Assembly: GCA_020635565.1 (NCBI GenBank)
Contig: JACJZN010000006.1
Span: 434,001-498,000, forward strand
Direction of reading: 5' to 3'
Origin: Flavobacteriales bacterium
GTDB taxonomy: Bacteria > Bacteroidota > Bacteroidia > Flavobacteriales_D > Parvicellaceae
DNA: 64,000 nucleotides
Positions within the stretch are counted from its first letter, which is position 1. Each line of letters begins with the position of its first letter. A program made the translations under genes and the position numbers. Below, piece by piece: positions 42,802 through 53,586 of the stretch. The notes below the pieces were generated by a model. That model made no database searches and had not been told where the DNA came from. It saw only the letters and a list, made by a program, of their open reading frames with translations.

Positions 42802-43740
42802 CTATTTCTCTTCTTCGATCTTCCCCACCCACAGAAAATTATCGAACACCTGTCCGATGATCAAGTAATCTTGATATCTCCAGGCAACACTAGCTGCAGA
42901 AATTTGCTCCCCCTCATTACTATAAACGACTTTATTCTCTTTTAAGGAGATCTCATAAACTACCGATGGTGATTTCTTATCTTCATTCTTGTAATGCTTG
43001 ATGAACTTACCAAATTTCGGATGAGAGGTTGTATACAAATTCGTTCCGTCATAAGCAAGATTATCCCCTCCTTTTACTTTAGCAATAACCTCCTTATTCT
43101 CCACTCCATGGTCAATCGCGAAGACTTTATTCTGCAATGTTGTGGTAATGTATAGCGCATCTCCCAGAACATACACTCCATTCGGATACTTCATGTGCTT
43201 CACTACTTTCTCCCAACCTCCTTCAAAATACCGAACTACACTTCCTCCAAAATATTTGAAATCAGAATAATAAAATTCATCCTTTCCCACCACAAACAGA
43301 TCATTTCCCTGACCTATCACCCCTTCGGTGAACACTGTATCTTCGTATAACTTGTCTTCTTCTACCTTAAACCTATAAAACTCTTCCTTCTTACCATTGT
43401 GACTGATCACAAAGAAATAATTTTCATAAGCACTCACGCCATGAGGATGAAAATTAGTCAATGAATCCTTGAAAACGATCTCAAGTTTACGACTGCTGAG
43501 ATCATTCAGATTTACCTCCCAGATCTCGCCTTGCGACTTTTGCTCTCTGCGTTCATCACATCCTACCAGTAATCTAGGATAATCCACAGCACCAGATTGA
43601 TCCATCTCAAAATCTTCTGGTCCCCAACCCACAACAATTTTCTGATGCTCACTAATTGAAACCCCATCAGCTACCTCTGGAAGTGCTGCGCAACTCGAAA
43701 TGAATAGAACCAGCGTCCAAAGACTAAAATTACACTTCAT
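42802..43740 (-). CDS. Beta-propeller lipoprotein, SMP-30/arylesterase-like
   Basis: I start at ATG 43740 (MKCNFSLWTLVLFISSC, lipobox FISSC), which overlaps the exporter gene's 3' end by 11 bases; an ATG at 43761 adds 7 residues. The 312-aa product has GPEDFEMDQSGAVDYPRLLVGCDERR, NFHPHGVSAYENYFFVISHNG, GQGNDLFVVGKDEFYYSDF, YPNGVYVLGDALYITTT and GDNLAYDGTNLYTTSHPKF, the repeating blades of paraoxonase/SMP-30-type propellers. A lactonase or arylesterase activity is possible; substrate is unknown. Confidence 0.78.
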   Translation of the reverse strand: MKCNFSLWTLVLFISSCAALPEVADGVSISEHQKIVVGWGPEDFEMDQSGAVDYPRLLVGCDERREQKSQGEIWEVNLNDLSSRKLEIVFKDSLTNFHPHGVSAYENYFFVISHNGKKEEFYRFKVEEDKLYEDTVFTEGVIGQGNDLFVVGKDEFYYSDFKYFGGSVVRYFEGGWEKVVKHMKYPNGVYVLGDALYITTTLQNKVFAIDHGVENKEVIAKVKGGDNLAYDGTNLYTTSHPKFGKFIKHYKNEDKKSPSVVYEISLKENKVVYSNEGEQISAASVAWRYQDYLIIGQVFDNFLWVGKIEEEK

Positions 43741-45502
43741 TGGTCTCAAACTGCGTTTCATATAATTTCCTGTATGCTCCTCCTTCCACCTGTAATAATT
43801 CTGAATGACTTCCCATTTCTATGATCTCTCCTTTTTCAAGAACTATGATCTTGTTCGCATTCTTAATTGTAGACAAACGATGAGCAATAACGATAGATGT
43901 TCTTCCTTTGGTCAGCATATCAATCGCATTCTGGATCATCATTTCGCTTTCGGAATCGATCGAAGAAGTAGCCTCATCCAAAATAAGGATCTTCGGTTGA
44001 TAAACATAAGCTCTGATAAAAGCAATCAATTGACGCTGACCTACAGACAACAAACCTCCTCTTTCCTTCACATTGAAATCATAGTTCTCAGGAAGGTTCA
44101 TTATAAAATCATGAGCCCCCACCAATTTTGCCGCTTCGATCACCTGTTCTTTAGAAATATCAGGATTACCCAATGTCACATTATCATGGATAGATCCACT
44201 GTAAAGAAACACATCCTGCAGTACAACCGAAATATTCTCCCTTAACAAGGTCAACTCTATATCTCTAATATCCTCACCATCAATGGTAATTACCCCCTTC
44301 TGAAACTCATAGAACCTACCCAGCAAGTTAATGATCGATGTCTTACCTGCTCCTGTCGCACCAACAAAAGCAACCGTCTCACCAGCTTCAACATCAAAAT
44401 TGAGCTTCTTTAACACATAATTCTCATCATTATAGGCAAACCAAACATCTCTAAACTTAATCGCACCTTGAAACTCGTGTGAAATCACTGTCCCATTATT
44501 TATGATCGTTTCATCAGTATCCAGAATTTTAAAAACACGCTCTGCACCCACCAATCCCATCTGCAACGTATTAAATCTATCCGCTAGCATTCTGATCGGA
44601 CGATACAACATATTGATATACATGATAAAAGCCGTCAATTGTCCCGCAAGCACACCAAAATTCACTCCTGGATTATCTACTTGAGCAAGCGTAAATAAGA
44701 TCAACAAACCTAAAGAAAGTCCACTCAGTATCTCAACTACAGGAAAGAAGATCGAATAAGCCCAGATACTTCTGATATTCGCCTTTTTATGTCGCTCGTT
44801 AATCTCAGCAAATCGTTTATACTCTCTCTTTTCCCTTCCAAACACTTTTACAAGTGCCATTCCTGTAATTCTTTCCTGAACAAAAGTATTCAAAGCTCCC
44901 ACCTCTTTACGAACATCTTGAAATGACTTCTTAATCGCTTTTTTGAATATATTAGTTGCTACGATGAGGATCGGAATAGGAATAAGCACCATAAACGTCA
45001 ATTGCCAATTCATATAAAACATCATCGCCAAAGCAAACAACAGAATCAGTAGATCTCCCACAATGGAAAGAAAACCTTGTGAGAATATTTGCGCAACTGT
45101 TTCCATATCACTCACGGCCCGTGTGACCAACATACCGATTGGATTATTATCGAAAAACTTCAATCGTAATTTGGTAATATGACTAAAAAGTTGATTTCTA
45201 AGATCTTTAACAACCTCTTGACCTAGTTTATTAGAAAGATAGGTGGTCAGGAAACTCAACACCGTTTCTATTATTAATATTCCTATTACTAAAAATGTAA
45301 AGAATTTCAGTCCGGAAAGATCTTTATCTTCAATAAAATGAGTAACCATGTATCCGATCATCCAAACTCGTACAGGCCCAATAATCGCTAATCCCCCAAT
45401 TAAAGCCAGTGTACCATACAACAAACCTTTATAAGGTTTGGTAAACTTAAACACTCGTTTAAACAAGCTTGTATCCCATGCTTTTCCCTGTACTTTACTC
45501 AT
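43730..45502 (-). CDS. MsbA-like ABC exporter (fused permease and ATPase)
   Basis: From ATG 45502 (MSKVQGKAWDTSLFKRVFKF) the 590-aa protein has six membrane spans (about residues 25-320) and an ATPase domain with Walker A GATGAGKTS (about 377), Q-loop VLQDVFLYSGSIHDNVTLG, signature LLSVGQRQL and Walker B ILILDEATSSID. The signature has V in place of the usual G (LSVGQ). A longer frame to 45727 has no plausible N-terminus. It likely flips lipid A, another lipid or a peptide. The propeller lipoprotein gene overlaps it. Confidence 0.88.
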   Translation of the reverse strand: MSKVQGKAWDTSLFKRVFKFTKPYKGLLYGTLALIGGLAIIGPVRVWMIGYMVTHFIEDKDLSGLKFFTFLVIGILIIETVLSFLTTYLSNKLGQEVVKDLRNQLFSHITKLRLKFFDNNPIGMLVTRAVSDMETVAQIFSQGFLSIVGDLLILLFALAMMFYMNWQLTFMVLIPIPILIVATNIFKKAIKKSFQDVRKEVGALNTFVQERITGMALVKVFGREKREYKRFAEINERHKKANIRSIWAYSIFFPVVEILSGLSLGLLILFTLAQVDNPGVNFGVLAGQLTAFIMYINMLYRPIRMLADRFNTLQMGLVGAERVFKILDTDETIINNGTVISHEFQGAIKFRDVWFAYNDENYVLKKLNFDVEAGETVAFVGATGAGKTSIINLLGRFYEFQKGVITIDGEDIRDIELTLLRENISVVLQDVFLYSGSIHDNVTLGNPDISKEQVIEAAKLVGAHDFIMNLPENYDFNVKERGGLLSVGQRQLIAFIRAYVYQPKILILDEATSSIDSESEMMIQNAIDMLTKGRTSIVIAHRLSTIKNANKIIVLEKGEIIEMGSHSELLQVEGGAYRKLYETQFETNEV

Positions 45503-45700
45503 ACGGAACAAAGATATCGTTAATTGAATAATAAAGTCAACTTCATTAAATGAAAGATAAAAACTAGACAAAATGTCGTTAAAACCCTGTAAAACAAGAC
45601 ATTTAGTCCTCTTTTTTCTGAGAATAATCATTTTATCTGACATTATTTCCATGTAAACTTGTTGGACTAATATTTGACTCGACAGCATCAAACCATTAAA

Positions 45701-45722
45701 CCCGCCTACCGGCAGGCAGGCA
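45701..45722. repeat. Short GC-rich intergenic repeat (CCTACCGGCAGGCAGG)
   Basis: The GC-rich word CCCGCCTACCGGCAGGCAGG stands out in an AT-rich intergenic region between the exporter and clpB. It contains an imperfect palindrome around CCGG. Similar words are common dispersed repeats in Bacteroidota genomes; this is from general knowledge and no second copy occurs in the window. Confidence 0.45.
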
Positions 45723-45744
45723 TTCAAACAAAAACTATAACATT

Positions 45745-48420
45745 ATGAATTTGAATAACTTCACTATCAAAGCGCAAGAAGCCATTTCGGAAGCAAACTT
45801 GGCTGCCGTAACAAATGGTCAACAACATATTGAGAATGCGCATTTATTGACGGGGATACTAAAAGCTGATGAGAACTTAACACAACATATTCTCAGTAAG
45901 TTTGGTATCAACGCAAACGTTTTTGAAAAGACATTGGAAAGCATCGTTGAATCTTACCCTAAAGTGGAAGGTGGTAACGTACAACTTTCAAGAAACGCCT
46001 CTTCAACTTTAGTGAGTGCTACAGACATCTCTCGTAAGATGAAAGATGAGTTCGTTAGTATTGAACACTTATTATTAGCCTTGGTAAAAGGTTCTGACCA
46101 GACTTCGCAATTAATGAAAGATCAGGGAATGAACGAAAAAGGTCTTACGAAAGTGATTGAAGACTTGAGAGGCGGACAAAGGGTTACTTCACAAAGTCAG
46201 GAGGATACTTATAACTCACTAGAGAAATACGCTCTTAATTTCAACCAATTAGCTAGAGATGGGAAACTGGATCCGGTGATTGGTAGAGATGAAGAGATCA
46301 GACGTGTATTGCAAATTCTTACCAGAAGAAGTAAAAACAACCCGATCCTTATTGGTGAACCGGGTGTTGGTAAAACTGCCATTGCTGAAGGATTAGCACA
46401 CCGTATCATTGGAGGGGATGTTCCTGAGAACTTAAAAGATAAGATCATTTACTCACTGGATATGGGAGCCCTTATTGCAGGCGCGAAATACAAAGGTGAA
46501 TTTGAGGAAAGACTTAAAGCAGTGATCAAAGAGGTGACCAGTGCAGACGGGCAGATCGTATTATTCATTGACGAGATCCACACTTTAGTTGGTGCAGGAG
46601 GAGGTCAAGGAGCGATGGATGCTGCAAACATCTTGAAACCAGCCTTGGCTCGTGGAGAGTTAAGAGCGATCGGTGCAACCACCTTAGATGAGTACCAAAA
46701 GTATTTTGAGAAGGATAAAGCTTTGGAAAGAAGATTCCAGAAAGTATTGATCGATGAGCCGTCACAGGAAGATGCAATTTCTATCTTGAGAGGAATCAAA
46801 GAGAAATACGAAACACATCATAAGGTGCAGATCAAAGACGCTGCGATCATTGCTGCTGTGGAACTTTCTCAAAGATATATTAGCGATAGATTCTTACCAG
46901 ACAAAGCGATTGACTTGATTGATGAAGCTGCATCCAAGCTGAGAATGGAGATCAACTCAAAACCAGAAGAACTGGATGAGATCGAAAGAAAGATCATGCA
47001 AATGGAGATCGAAAGAGAAGCCATCAAGCGTGAGAACGATTTCAAAAAGCTGGAAGTTCTTCAAGAGGAGTTGGCCAATCTTCAAGAGAGAAGAGATTCT
47101 TTAATGGCTAAATGGTCTTCGGAGAAAGAAGTAGTGGAGAACATTCAGAATGCAAAACAAGAGATCGAGGATTTGAAATTGGCTGCTGAACAAGCGGAAA
47201 GATCTGGCGATTTTGGTAAAGTAGCTGAGATCAGATATGGCAAACTTCAAGAAGTAACGAAACAAATTGAACAGTACAAAGCTGATCTAGCTGAATTACA
47301 GTCCAACTCCAAGATGATCAAAGAAGAAGTTGATTCAGACGAGATCGCAGAAGTAGTAAGTAAGTGGACAGGTATTCCGGTAACAAAGATGCTGGAAAGC
47401 GAAAGAGAAAAGTTATTACGACTGGAAGACGAATTAGCTCGAAGAGTGGTCGGTCAGAAAGAAGCGATAATAGCAGTGAGTGATGCTGTAAGAAGAAACA
47501 GAGCTGGATTGCAGGATGAGAAACGACCAATCGGATCATTCATCTTCTTAGGAACTACCGGAGTTGGTAAGACCGAGTTAGCGAAAGCCTTGAGTGAGTT
47601 CTTGTTTGATGATGAGAATGCCATGACGAGAATTGACATGAGTGAATATCAGGAAAGACATGCGGTTTCAAGATTGGTGGGAGCACCTCCAGGATACGTA
47701 GGCTATGATGAAGGCGGTCAGTTGACAGAAGCTGTGCGAAGAAGACCTTACTCAGTGATCCTGTTAGACGAGATCGAGAAAGCGCATCCAGATGTATTCA
47801 ATGTGTTACTACAGGTATTAGATGATGGAAGAATGACAGATGGCAAAGGTCGTCTGGTAAACTTCAAGAACACGATCATCATCATGACCTCAAACTTGGG
47901 AAGTGATATCATCATGCAGAACTTTGATAAAGCAACCGAGGCAAACATTGATGAGATCGCAGACAAGACAAAAGTGGAAGTATTCAGTTTATTGAAACAC
48001 TCACTAAGACCTGAGTTTTTGAACAGAATTGACGAAACGATCATGTTCAGACCGTTGTCTAAGGCAGATGTGAAAGACATCGTGAAGATCCAGTTGAGCT
48101 CATTAGCGAAAAAGCTAAAGGAGAAACACATCGAGATCGAAGCGACAGACTATGCAATCGACTTCTTGACCAACATGGGTTACGATCCTCAATTCGGTGC
48201 GAGACCAGTGAAAAGAGTGATCCAGAAGTCACTATTGAATGAGCTATCTAAAGCGATCCTTGCGGGAGATGTAACAGTTGAAGACAAGATCGTGATCGAT
48301 GAGTTCAACAATAAAATGGTCTTTAGAAAACAAGATGAAACAGTTAGATCTGCCGAAGAAATATTAAAAGAAGCAGAAATAACAAATGAGTCTGAAACAG
48401 ATACAGACGATAAGGAATAA
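45745..48420 (+). CDS. clpB: ATP-dependent disaggregase ClpB
   Basis: The 891-aa Hsp100 protein rescues aggregated proteins with DnaK. The N-domain ([21 protein letters not shown]) is followed by AAA1 with GEPGVGKT (about residue 205) and [21 protein letters not shown]. The middle coiled coil (about 405-525) carries EEKDEL-like charged repeats. AAA2 has GTTGVGKT (about 602), [41 protein letters not shown] and the sensor region [10 protein letters not shown] short acidic tail (ETDTDDKE) ends the protein. Tandem terminators follow. Confidence 0.97.
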   Translation: MNLNNFTIKAQEAISEANLAAVTNGQQHIENAHLLTGILKADENLTQHILSKFGINANVFEKTLESIVESYPKVEGGNVQLSRNASSTLVSATDISRKMKDEFVSIEHLLLALVKGSDQTSQLMKDQGMNEKGLTKVIEDLRGGQRVTSQSQEDTYNSLEKYALNFNQLARDGKLDPVIGRDEEIRRVLQILTRRSKNNPILIGEPGVGKTAIAEGLAHRIIGGDVPENLKDKIIYSLDMGALIAGAKYKGEFEERLKAVIKEVTSADGQIVLFIDEIHTLVGAGGGQGAMDAANILKPALARGELRAIGATTLDEYQKYFEKDKALERRFQKVLIDEPSQEDAISILRGIKEKYETHHKVQIKDAAIIAAVELSQRYISDRFLPDKAIDLIDEAASKLRMEINSKPEELDEIERKIMQMEIEREAIKRENDFKKLEVLQEELANLQERRDSLMAKWSSEKEVVENIQNAKQEIEDLKLAAEQAERSGDFGKVAEIRYGKLQEVTKQIEQYKADLAELQSNSKMIKEEVDSDEIAEVVSKWTGIPVTKMLESEREKLLRLEDELARRVVGQKEAIIAVSDAVRRNRAGLQDEKRPIGSFIFLGTTGVGKTELAKALSEFLFDDENAMTRIDMSEYQERHAVSRLVGAPPGYVGYDEGGQLTEAVRRRPYSVILLDEIEKAHPDVFNVLLQVLDDGRMTDGKGRLVNFKNTIIIMTSNLGSDIIMQNFDKATEANIDEIADKTKVEVFSLLKHSLRPEFLNRIDETIMFRPLSKADVKDIVKIQLSSLAKKLKEKHIEIEATDYAIDFLTNMGYDPQFGARPVKRVIQKSLLNELSKAILAGDVTVEDKIVIDEFNNKMVFRKQDETVRSAEEILKEAEITNESETDTDDKE

Positions 48421-48423
48421 TCG

Positions 48424-48442
48424 TACTACATAGTAGTTTTTT
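48424..48442 (+). terminator. Short hairpin with T-run after clpB
   Basis: The arms ACTAC (48425-48429) and GTAGT lie around a 3-base loop and are followed by a run of eight T. It lies 4 bases after the clpB stop. The stem is short, so this is weaker than the next hairpin. Confidence 0.5.
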
Positions 48443-48456
48443 TCATAGTTCAGGTT

Positions 48457-48503
48457 AAACCTCTCTCTTATTACTTCAGTAATAGAGAGAGGTTTTGTTT
48501 TTT
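48457..48503 (+). terminator. Rho-independent terminator after clpB
   Basis: AAACCTCTCTCT pairs with AGAGAGAGGTTT, with additional pairing of ATTAC and GTAAT inside, and a T-rich tail follows. The stem spans 48457-48494. Confidence 0.9.
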
Positions 48504-48538
48504 AATTTAAATTAGACCAAAATCAAGAGTGCTTATCA

Positions 48539-49081
48539 GTGATTGGATTAATAGACTTTGTATATCTATTCGTAACTACAATTTTGTCGGGGATTTTCTT
48601 TGTGCCTGGATGCGAATTCCTATTCTCTAATCATGACCCTACTTTTTTTGAAGTCTTTGGATTTTTGAGTCCTTCGTTGTTCTTTGGAATCTTTTTAATA
48701 ACTCAAACTCCAGAAAAAAAGTCAATTACAGTAATTGTTAAGATTTTAGCAGCAAGTCTAATTATTTGGACCCTGTCTTTCATAATCGGATTTGACACAA
48801 GTGGTTTAGCAGTCCCTGTATTAGGAGGTATTAACCCGCTAATTCTTGGGCTATTGATAGAACAGCGTCCATCTCTAGAACATTCCAGAAAACCATACTT
48901 TCTAGCAGGCGGGATTTCATCTTTAATAGGATTGATTTTCTTCTTTTCTCCTTACGAGATCCGAGGTAATTTAACAAAGTTTGATGATCTCGTTTTTGTT
49001 ATAATTTTATGGCAGATGGCTGTAGGATGGGTAATCATTAAACACAAAACAACTAACATTTCAATTCATAGTGATTTGTAA
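48539..49081 (+). CDS. Hypothetical integral membrane protein
   Basis: The 180-aa product starts at GTG 48539 (MIGLIDFVYLFVTTILSGIFFVPG) and has five predicted membrane spans. No conserved motif is recognised. It lies directly downstream of the clpB terminators and upstream of an FGE-like lipoprotein on the same strand, 35 bases apart. Confidence 0.6.
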   Translation: MIGLIDFVYLFVTTILSGIFFVPGCEFLFSNHDPTFFEVFGFLSPSLFFGIFLITQTPEKKSITVIVKILAASLIIWTLSFIIGFDTSGLAVPVLGGINPLILGLLIEQRPSLEHSRKPYFLAGGISSLIGLIFFFSPYEIRGNLTKFDDLVFVIILWQMAVGWVIIKHKTTNISIHSDL

Positions 49082-49116
49082 CTATTCTTAGAATCTACGT
49101 TATTTGAGCTCATATT

Positions 49117-50031
49117 TTGAAAATCAGCACCTATATCATCTTTTTAAATCTTCTAATCTTAACAGGTTGTTCCCTATTCAGATTGGATGCTTCAAACTAT
49201 CCTGAAGCAGAACTTCCTCCAGGCACCATCAAACTTAAAGACAATTTTTATTTTGATAGAACCGAGATTACAAATCATCATTGGTGTGAATACTTGTACT
49301 GGACTAGCAAAGTTTACGGAGAAGAATCTGAAGAATATAGTTCTGCACTTCCTTATCCAAAAACATGGCTAAAATACGATCCCTCCTACTCAGCTCTGGA
49401 CACATTTTACCTAAGACACCCTTCCTATCGTGACTACCCTGTAGTAGGCTTAACATATGAACAGGTAAGTGATTTTGCTAAATGGCGATCCGACAGGGTT
49501 TTTGAATATCTTCTAATCAGAGAAGAAGTCATTGAGTTTCATAAGACTTATAACATTGATACTTTTTTTACGATCGAAAAATATTTCTCTGGCCAGTATA
49601 TGAATTATCAACCTGATAGTAGATTTATGTATTACCCATCTTACTCAATCCCGTCAGAATCCGACTATCTATTTGTGGACAGCGTGCAAGACTCTGTCAA
49701 CGAACAAATTGATCGATTCCCCCTAAAAAAGAACCCTAATTGGTCGCCCATTTGGTGTAAAGAAACATTTGAACCGCTTAATATTCAGTCAGGAGGAAAA
49801 TTGGAACCAACAACCCATGTCTTTCAAAAAGGGAATCGAAAATACCGTATCATTAACCACCTGAATGGAAACGTGCGAGAGTTTACATCTACACCAAACC
49901 TCTATTTTGGGCTGAGTTTTGTTGATTCATGCAGTCAACCTAGAAACAAATTAGAATATGACACCACCGGAGCCAATACCTACACTGGCTTTAGAAACGT
50001 CTGCACGTTCAGGAAATGGAATAGCGATTAG
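49117..50031 (+). CDS. Lipoprotein with formylglycine-generating-enzyme-like (SUMF1) domain, GldK/GldJ-like
   Basis: The 304-aa product begins from TTG 49117 with MKISTYIIFLNLLILTGC (lipobox LILTGC). PPGTIKLKDNFYFDRTEITNHHWCEYLYWTSKVYG and YPVVGLTYEQVSDFAKWRSDRVFEYLL match the N-terminal half of SUMF1/FGE-type domains found in gliding proteins GldJ and GldK. The ending YTGFRNVCTFRKW corresponds to the GFRCA-type motif. The protein is short of the full FGE core and lacks an obvious catalytic Cys pair, so it is probably structural rather than enzymatic. Confidence 0.75.
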   Translation: MKISTYIIFLNLLILTGCSLFRLDASNYPEAELPPGTIKLKDNFYFDRTEITNHHWCEYLYWTSKVYGEESEEYSSALPYPKTWLKYDPSYSALDTFYLRHPSYRDYPVVGLTYEQVSDFAKWRSDRVFEYLLIREEVIEFHKTYNIDTFFTIEKYFSGQYMNYQPDSRFMYYPSYSIPSESDYLFVDSVQDSVNEQIDRFPLKKNPNWSPIWCKETFEPLNIQSGGKLEPTTHVFQKGNRKYRIINHLNGNVREFTSTPNLYFGLSFVDSCSQPRNKLEYDTTGANTYTGFRNVCTFRKWNSD

Positions 50032-50081
50032 CTCGAATCTACATCAAACTCATTTCTTACCCATCTAATTTTAGCACCAAC

Positions 50082-50112
50082 AAAAAAAGCACCCCAAAAT
50101 GAGATGCTTTTC
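50082..50112 (-). terminator. Rho-independent terminator of pyc
   Basis: On the minus strand AAAGCATCTC pairs with GGGGTGCTTT around an ATTTT loop and is followed by a T-run (A-run at 50082-50088 on the plus strand). It starts 21 bases after the pyc stop. Confidence 0.75.
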
Positions 50113-50133
50113 AGTTTGTTATATGATTAAGAA

Positions 50134-53100
50134 TCACTCTATAATCAATATCAGATCATCCTGACTAACCATTTCTCCCTCTCCGAGAATAACATTCTTA
50201 ACCTTCCCTGATTTCATTGCCAGCACGCTGTTCTCCATTTTCATCGCTTCTACAATAAACAACGGATTTCCCTTTCCTATTGCATCACCTTCCTTCACAT
50301 TCAACTTGGTCAATTTACCAGGTAATGGTGCTCCTATATGATTCTCATTGCCTTCTTCCACTTTTCTATTCTCTTTCACTTGAATATTAAGCGACTTATC
50401 GAAAATCTCAGTAGATCTGTTTTGTCCATTTACCTTAAAGAAAATGGTTCGATAACCTTCCTCATTTGGAGTTCCGACCGACAATAACTTGATCAAAATT
50501 GTTTTTCCAGGAGCAATATTCACCATGATCTCCTCGTGTAGATCCATTCCATAGAAATAGTTCTTGGTAGGAATCGTAGAAACATCGCCAAATTTCTTGA
50601 ACCCAACTAAAGCATCTTCAAAAACTCTTGGATAAAGAATATGTGATAAATAATCCTCTTCCTCCAGTTTACGGGCGAATCCACTCTGAAACTTCTTTTT
50701 GAAAGCCTTGAACCCATTCTCCATATCAATAGGCAGCATGTGTTCGTTTGGTCGATTGGTATATGGCTCAACATCTTTTAAGATGATCTTCTGAAGATCT
50801 TGAGGAAATCCATTCACCGGTTGCCCCAAATCTCCTTTAAAGAAACTGATCACAGATTCAGGAAAAGAAATCTCATGACCTCTTGCCATTACATCGTTTG
50901 GTGTTAGGTTATTAGCTACCATAAAGATCGCCATATCCCCAACGACTTTGGAACTAGGCGTTACCTTCACTACATCTCCAAACATCATGTTCACTTCATG
51001 GTACATCAGCGTAACCTCATGAAATCTATCTCCTAAACCAACGGCATTGACCTGTGGTCTTAAATTCGAATATTGACCACCTGGAATCTCATGCAGATAA
51101 ACCTCAGCTGTACCCGCTTTCAGTCCAGATTCAAATGGATAGTAGTATTCACGAACATCTTCCCAATATTGAGAATAACTGTTCAGTTTATCCATATCAA
51201 AATCATTATGTCTTTCCTGAAACTTTGTCATCTCCACAGCGGCATTGAAGTTGGGTTGAGATGTCAATCCAGAAAGTCCACCAAGCGCTACATCTACCAC
51301 ATCCACACCTGCTTCAATCGCTTTTAAGTATGTTGCAATCTGAACGCTGGAAGTATCATGTGTGTGTAAGTGTATTGGAAGATTCACAGTCTCTTTCAAA
51401 GCCGTCACCAATTCTTGAGCAGCGTAAGGCTTTAACAAACCAGCCATATCTTTAATCGCTATGATGTGTGCTCCGGAATTTTCCAGATCCTTAGCTAACT
51501 GCAGGTAGTAATTCAGGTCGTATTTTGTTCTCTTTGGATCCAGAATATCTCCCGTGTAACTGATTGCGGCTTCTGCCAGAGAACCCGTTTTCTCTCTTAC
51601 ATATTTAATACTAGGTTCCATAGACCTTACCCAGTTCAAAGAATCGAAAATCCTGAAGATGTCGATACCATTCTCTGCCGACTTAATCACAAACTTTTCG
51701 ATCACATTATCTGGATACGATGTATATCCCACCGCATTAGAACTTCTCAACAGCATTTGTAACAAGATATTCGGAACTGCTGCCCTGATATCTCTCAATC
51801 GCTTCCAGGGGTTCTCATTCAAAAATCTCAAACACACATCAAACGTAGCTCCTCCCCAAACTTCCATACTAAACGTATTAGGATGGTTCTTTGCAAAGCT
51901 TTCAGCGACCTTCAACATATCATAGCTTCTCATACGAGTCGCCAACAATGATTGATGAGCATCTCTAAAAGTAGTATCTGTATAATGTATCTTTTTCTCA
52001 TTCTTCAACCACTGGCTAAATCCTTCTGGACCTAATTCCGTCAACAGATCTTTCGTCCCTTTTGGATATTCAGCTATCTTATCAAACAATGGCACATGAG
52101 GTTTTCTGAATACTCTGTTCTTATCAAGTACTTTTACATCAGGATGCCCATTTACTATGATCTCTCCCAAGAAATTAATTGTCTTGGAAGCTCTATCCTG
52201 AGATTGTTTGAATTCAAATAGCTCGGGTGTCTTCTGGATAAAGTTAACATCCACTTTTCCAGCCTTGAATAATGGATGATTGATCACATTCTGCAAGAAT
52301 AGAATATTGGTTTTAACTCCTCTGATCCTGAACTCTTTCAGTGCTCTAGTCATTTTTCTGACCGAACCATCCAATGTTCTGCTCGAAGCAGAAACTTTTA
52401 CCAGCATTGAATCGAAGAATGGACTGATCTTCACTCCTTGATAGACAGAACCCTCATCTAGCCGAATACCATTACCTCCTGCATTCCTGTAGGTCGTTAC
52501 AGTACCGTAATCAGGTGTAAACTCATTCTCCGGATCTTCTGTCGTTATTCTACACTGAATTGCATAACCAGTACATTTAATCTCCTGCTGATCATAGATC
52601 TTGATCTGCTCATCATCCAGTTTATACCCCCCAGCAATGAAAATCTGCGTCTTGATCAGATCCACACCCGTTACCATTTCTGTAACAGTATGCTCTACTT
52701 GTATTCTTGGGTTTACCTCAAGGAAAAAGATCTCATTCTCCTGACTCACCAAAAACTCAACCGTACCTACATTGTTGTAATTCACCTTTCTAGCAAGGCG
52801 GAGGGCATAATCGTATAATTTATCCTTTACTTCCTGATCCAAATTATAGGAAGGAGCAACTTCTACTACCTTCTGATGACGTCTTTGCGTAGAACAATCT
52901 CTTTCAAAGAGGTGCCTGATGTTCCCATGATTATCTGCTACAATCTGAATTTCAATGTGTTTTGGGTTTTCCACATACTTTTCCAAAAACATCGTATCAT
53001 CTCCAAATCCTTTTAACGCCTCATTCTTTGCAGAATCAAAGTAAGAATCTACATCTTCTTCAGAACGAAGAATCCGCATTCCTCTACCACCACCACCAGC

Positions 53101-53586
53101 AGCTGCTTTCAGCATTACCGGATAACCGATTCTCTGAGCCTCTTTCTTAGCAATATCTTTATCACTCAGAAACTCTTCATTACTCTGCACAACTGGCACT
53201 TCACATTCCAGCGCAATATTCTTAGCTGTGATCTTATCTCCAAGATTGGTTATTACTTCCGATCTAGGCCCAATGAAAACGATCCCGTTCTCTTCGCACC
53301 GTTTTGCAAAATGCTTGTTCTCCGATAGAAATCCATAACCTGGATGAATAGCGTCTACGTTTTTTGATTTAGCCAAAGCAATGATTCCTTCTATATCCAG
53401 ATAAGGCTTCAAAGGATCATCATCCTCTCCTATCTGATAGGCCTCATCTGCTTTGTAGCGATGCTGCGAATAACGGTCTTCATAAGTATAAATAGCAACT
53501 GTGCTCAGATTTAACTCGGTGCAGGATCTTAATACTCTAATAGCAATTTCACCACGATTGGCTACGAGTACTTTTTTTATTTTCAT
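50134..53586 (-). CDS. pyc: Pyruvate carboxylase
   Basis: The 1150-aa single-chain enzyme carboxylates pyruvate to oxaloacetate. The biotin-carboxylase part (residues 1-450) has VANRGEIAIRVLRSC, MLKAAAGGGGRGMR (ATP loop), ERDCSTQRRHQKVVE and FFLEVNPRIQVEHTVTE. The carboxyltransferase part has DTTFRDAHQSLLATRMR, EVWGGATFDVCLRFL and LPIHLHTHDTSS. The C-terminal biotin domain carries FIVEAMKMEN (Lys near 1113). Its start overlaps the stop of the upstream gene by 4 bases (ATGA). Confidence 0.97.
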   Translation of the reverse strand: MKIKKVLVANRGEIAIRVLRSCTELNLSTVAIYTYEDRYSQHRYKADEAYQIGEDDDPLKPYLDIEGIIALAKSKNVDAIHPGYGFLSENKHFAKRCEENGIVFIGPRSEVITNLGDKITAKNIALECEVPVVQSNEEFLSDKDIAKKEAQRIGYPVMLKAAAGGGGRGMRILRSEEDVDSYFDSAKNEALKGFGDDTMFLEKYVENPKHIEIQIVADNHGNIRHLFERDCSTQRRHQKVVEVAPSYNLDQEVKDKLYDYALRLARKVNYNNVGTVEFLVSQENEIFFLEVNPRIQVEHTVTEMVTGVDLIKTQIFIAGGYKLDDEQIKIYDQQEIKCTGYAIQCRITTEDPENEFTPDYGTVTTYRNAGGNGIRLDEGSVYQGVKISPFFDSMLVKVSASSRTLDGSVRKMTRALKEFRIRGVKTNILFLQNVINHPLFKAGKVDVNFIQKTPELFEFKQSQDRASKTINFLGEIIVNGHPDVKVLDKNRVFRKPHVPLFDKIAEYPKGTKDLLTELGPEGFSQWLKNEKKIHYTDTTFRDAHQSLLATRMRSYDMLKVAESFAKNHPNTFSMEVWGGATFDVCLRFLNENPWKRLRDIRAAVPNILLQMLLRSSNAVGYTSYPDNVIEKFVIKSAENGIDIFRIFDSLNWVRSMEPSIKYVREKTGSLAEAAISYTGDILDPKRTKYDLNYYLQLAKDLENSGAHIIAIKDMAGLLKPYAAQELVTALKETVNLPIHLHTHDTSSVQIATYLKAIEAGVDVVDVALGGLSGLTSQPNFNAAVEMTKFQERHNDFDMDKLNSYSQYWEDVREYYYPFESGLKAGTAEVYLHEIPGGQYSNLRPQVNAVGLGDRFHEVTLMYHEVNMMFGDVVKVTPSSKVVGDMAIFMVANNLTPNDVMARGHEISFPESVISFFKGDLGQPVNGFPQDLQKIILKDVEPYTNRPNEHMLPIDMENGFKAFKKKFQSGFARKLEEEDYLSHILYPRVFEDALVGFKKFGDVSTIPTKNYFYGMDLHEEIMVNIAPGKTILIKLLSVGTPNEEGYRTIFFKVNGQNRSTEIFDKSLNIQVKENRKVEEGNENHIGAPLPGKLTKLNVKEGDAIGKGNPLFIVEAMKMENSVLAMKSGKVKNVILGEGEMVSQDDLILIIE

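Noticed and set aside
45503..45727. N-terminal extension of the ABC exporter to 45727
   Set aside because: The extension has no signal or membrane start, covers the GC-rich intergenic repeat, and family members start near the ATG at 45502.
49736..49752. AATTGGTCGCC, matching one arm of the reconstructed terminator palindrome
   Set aside because: It lies within a coding region, without the other arm or a T-run, and is short enough to be chance.
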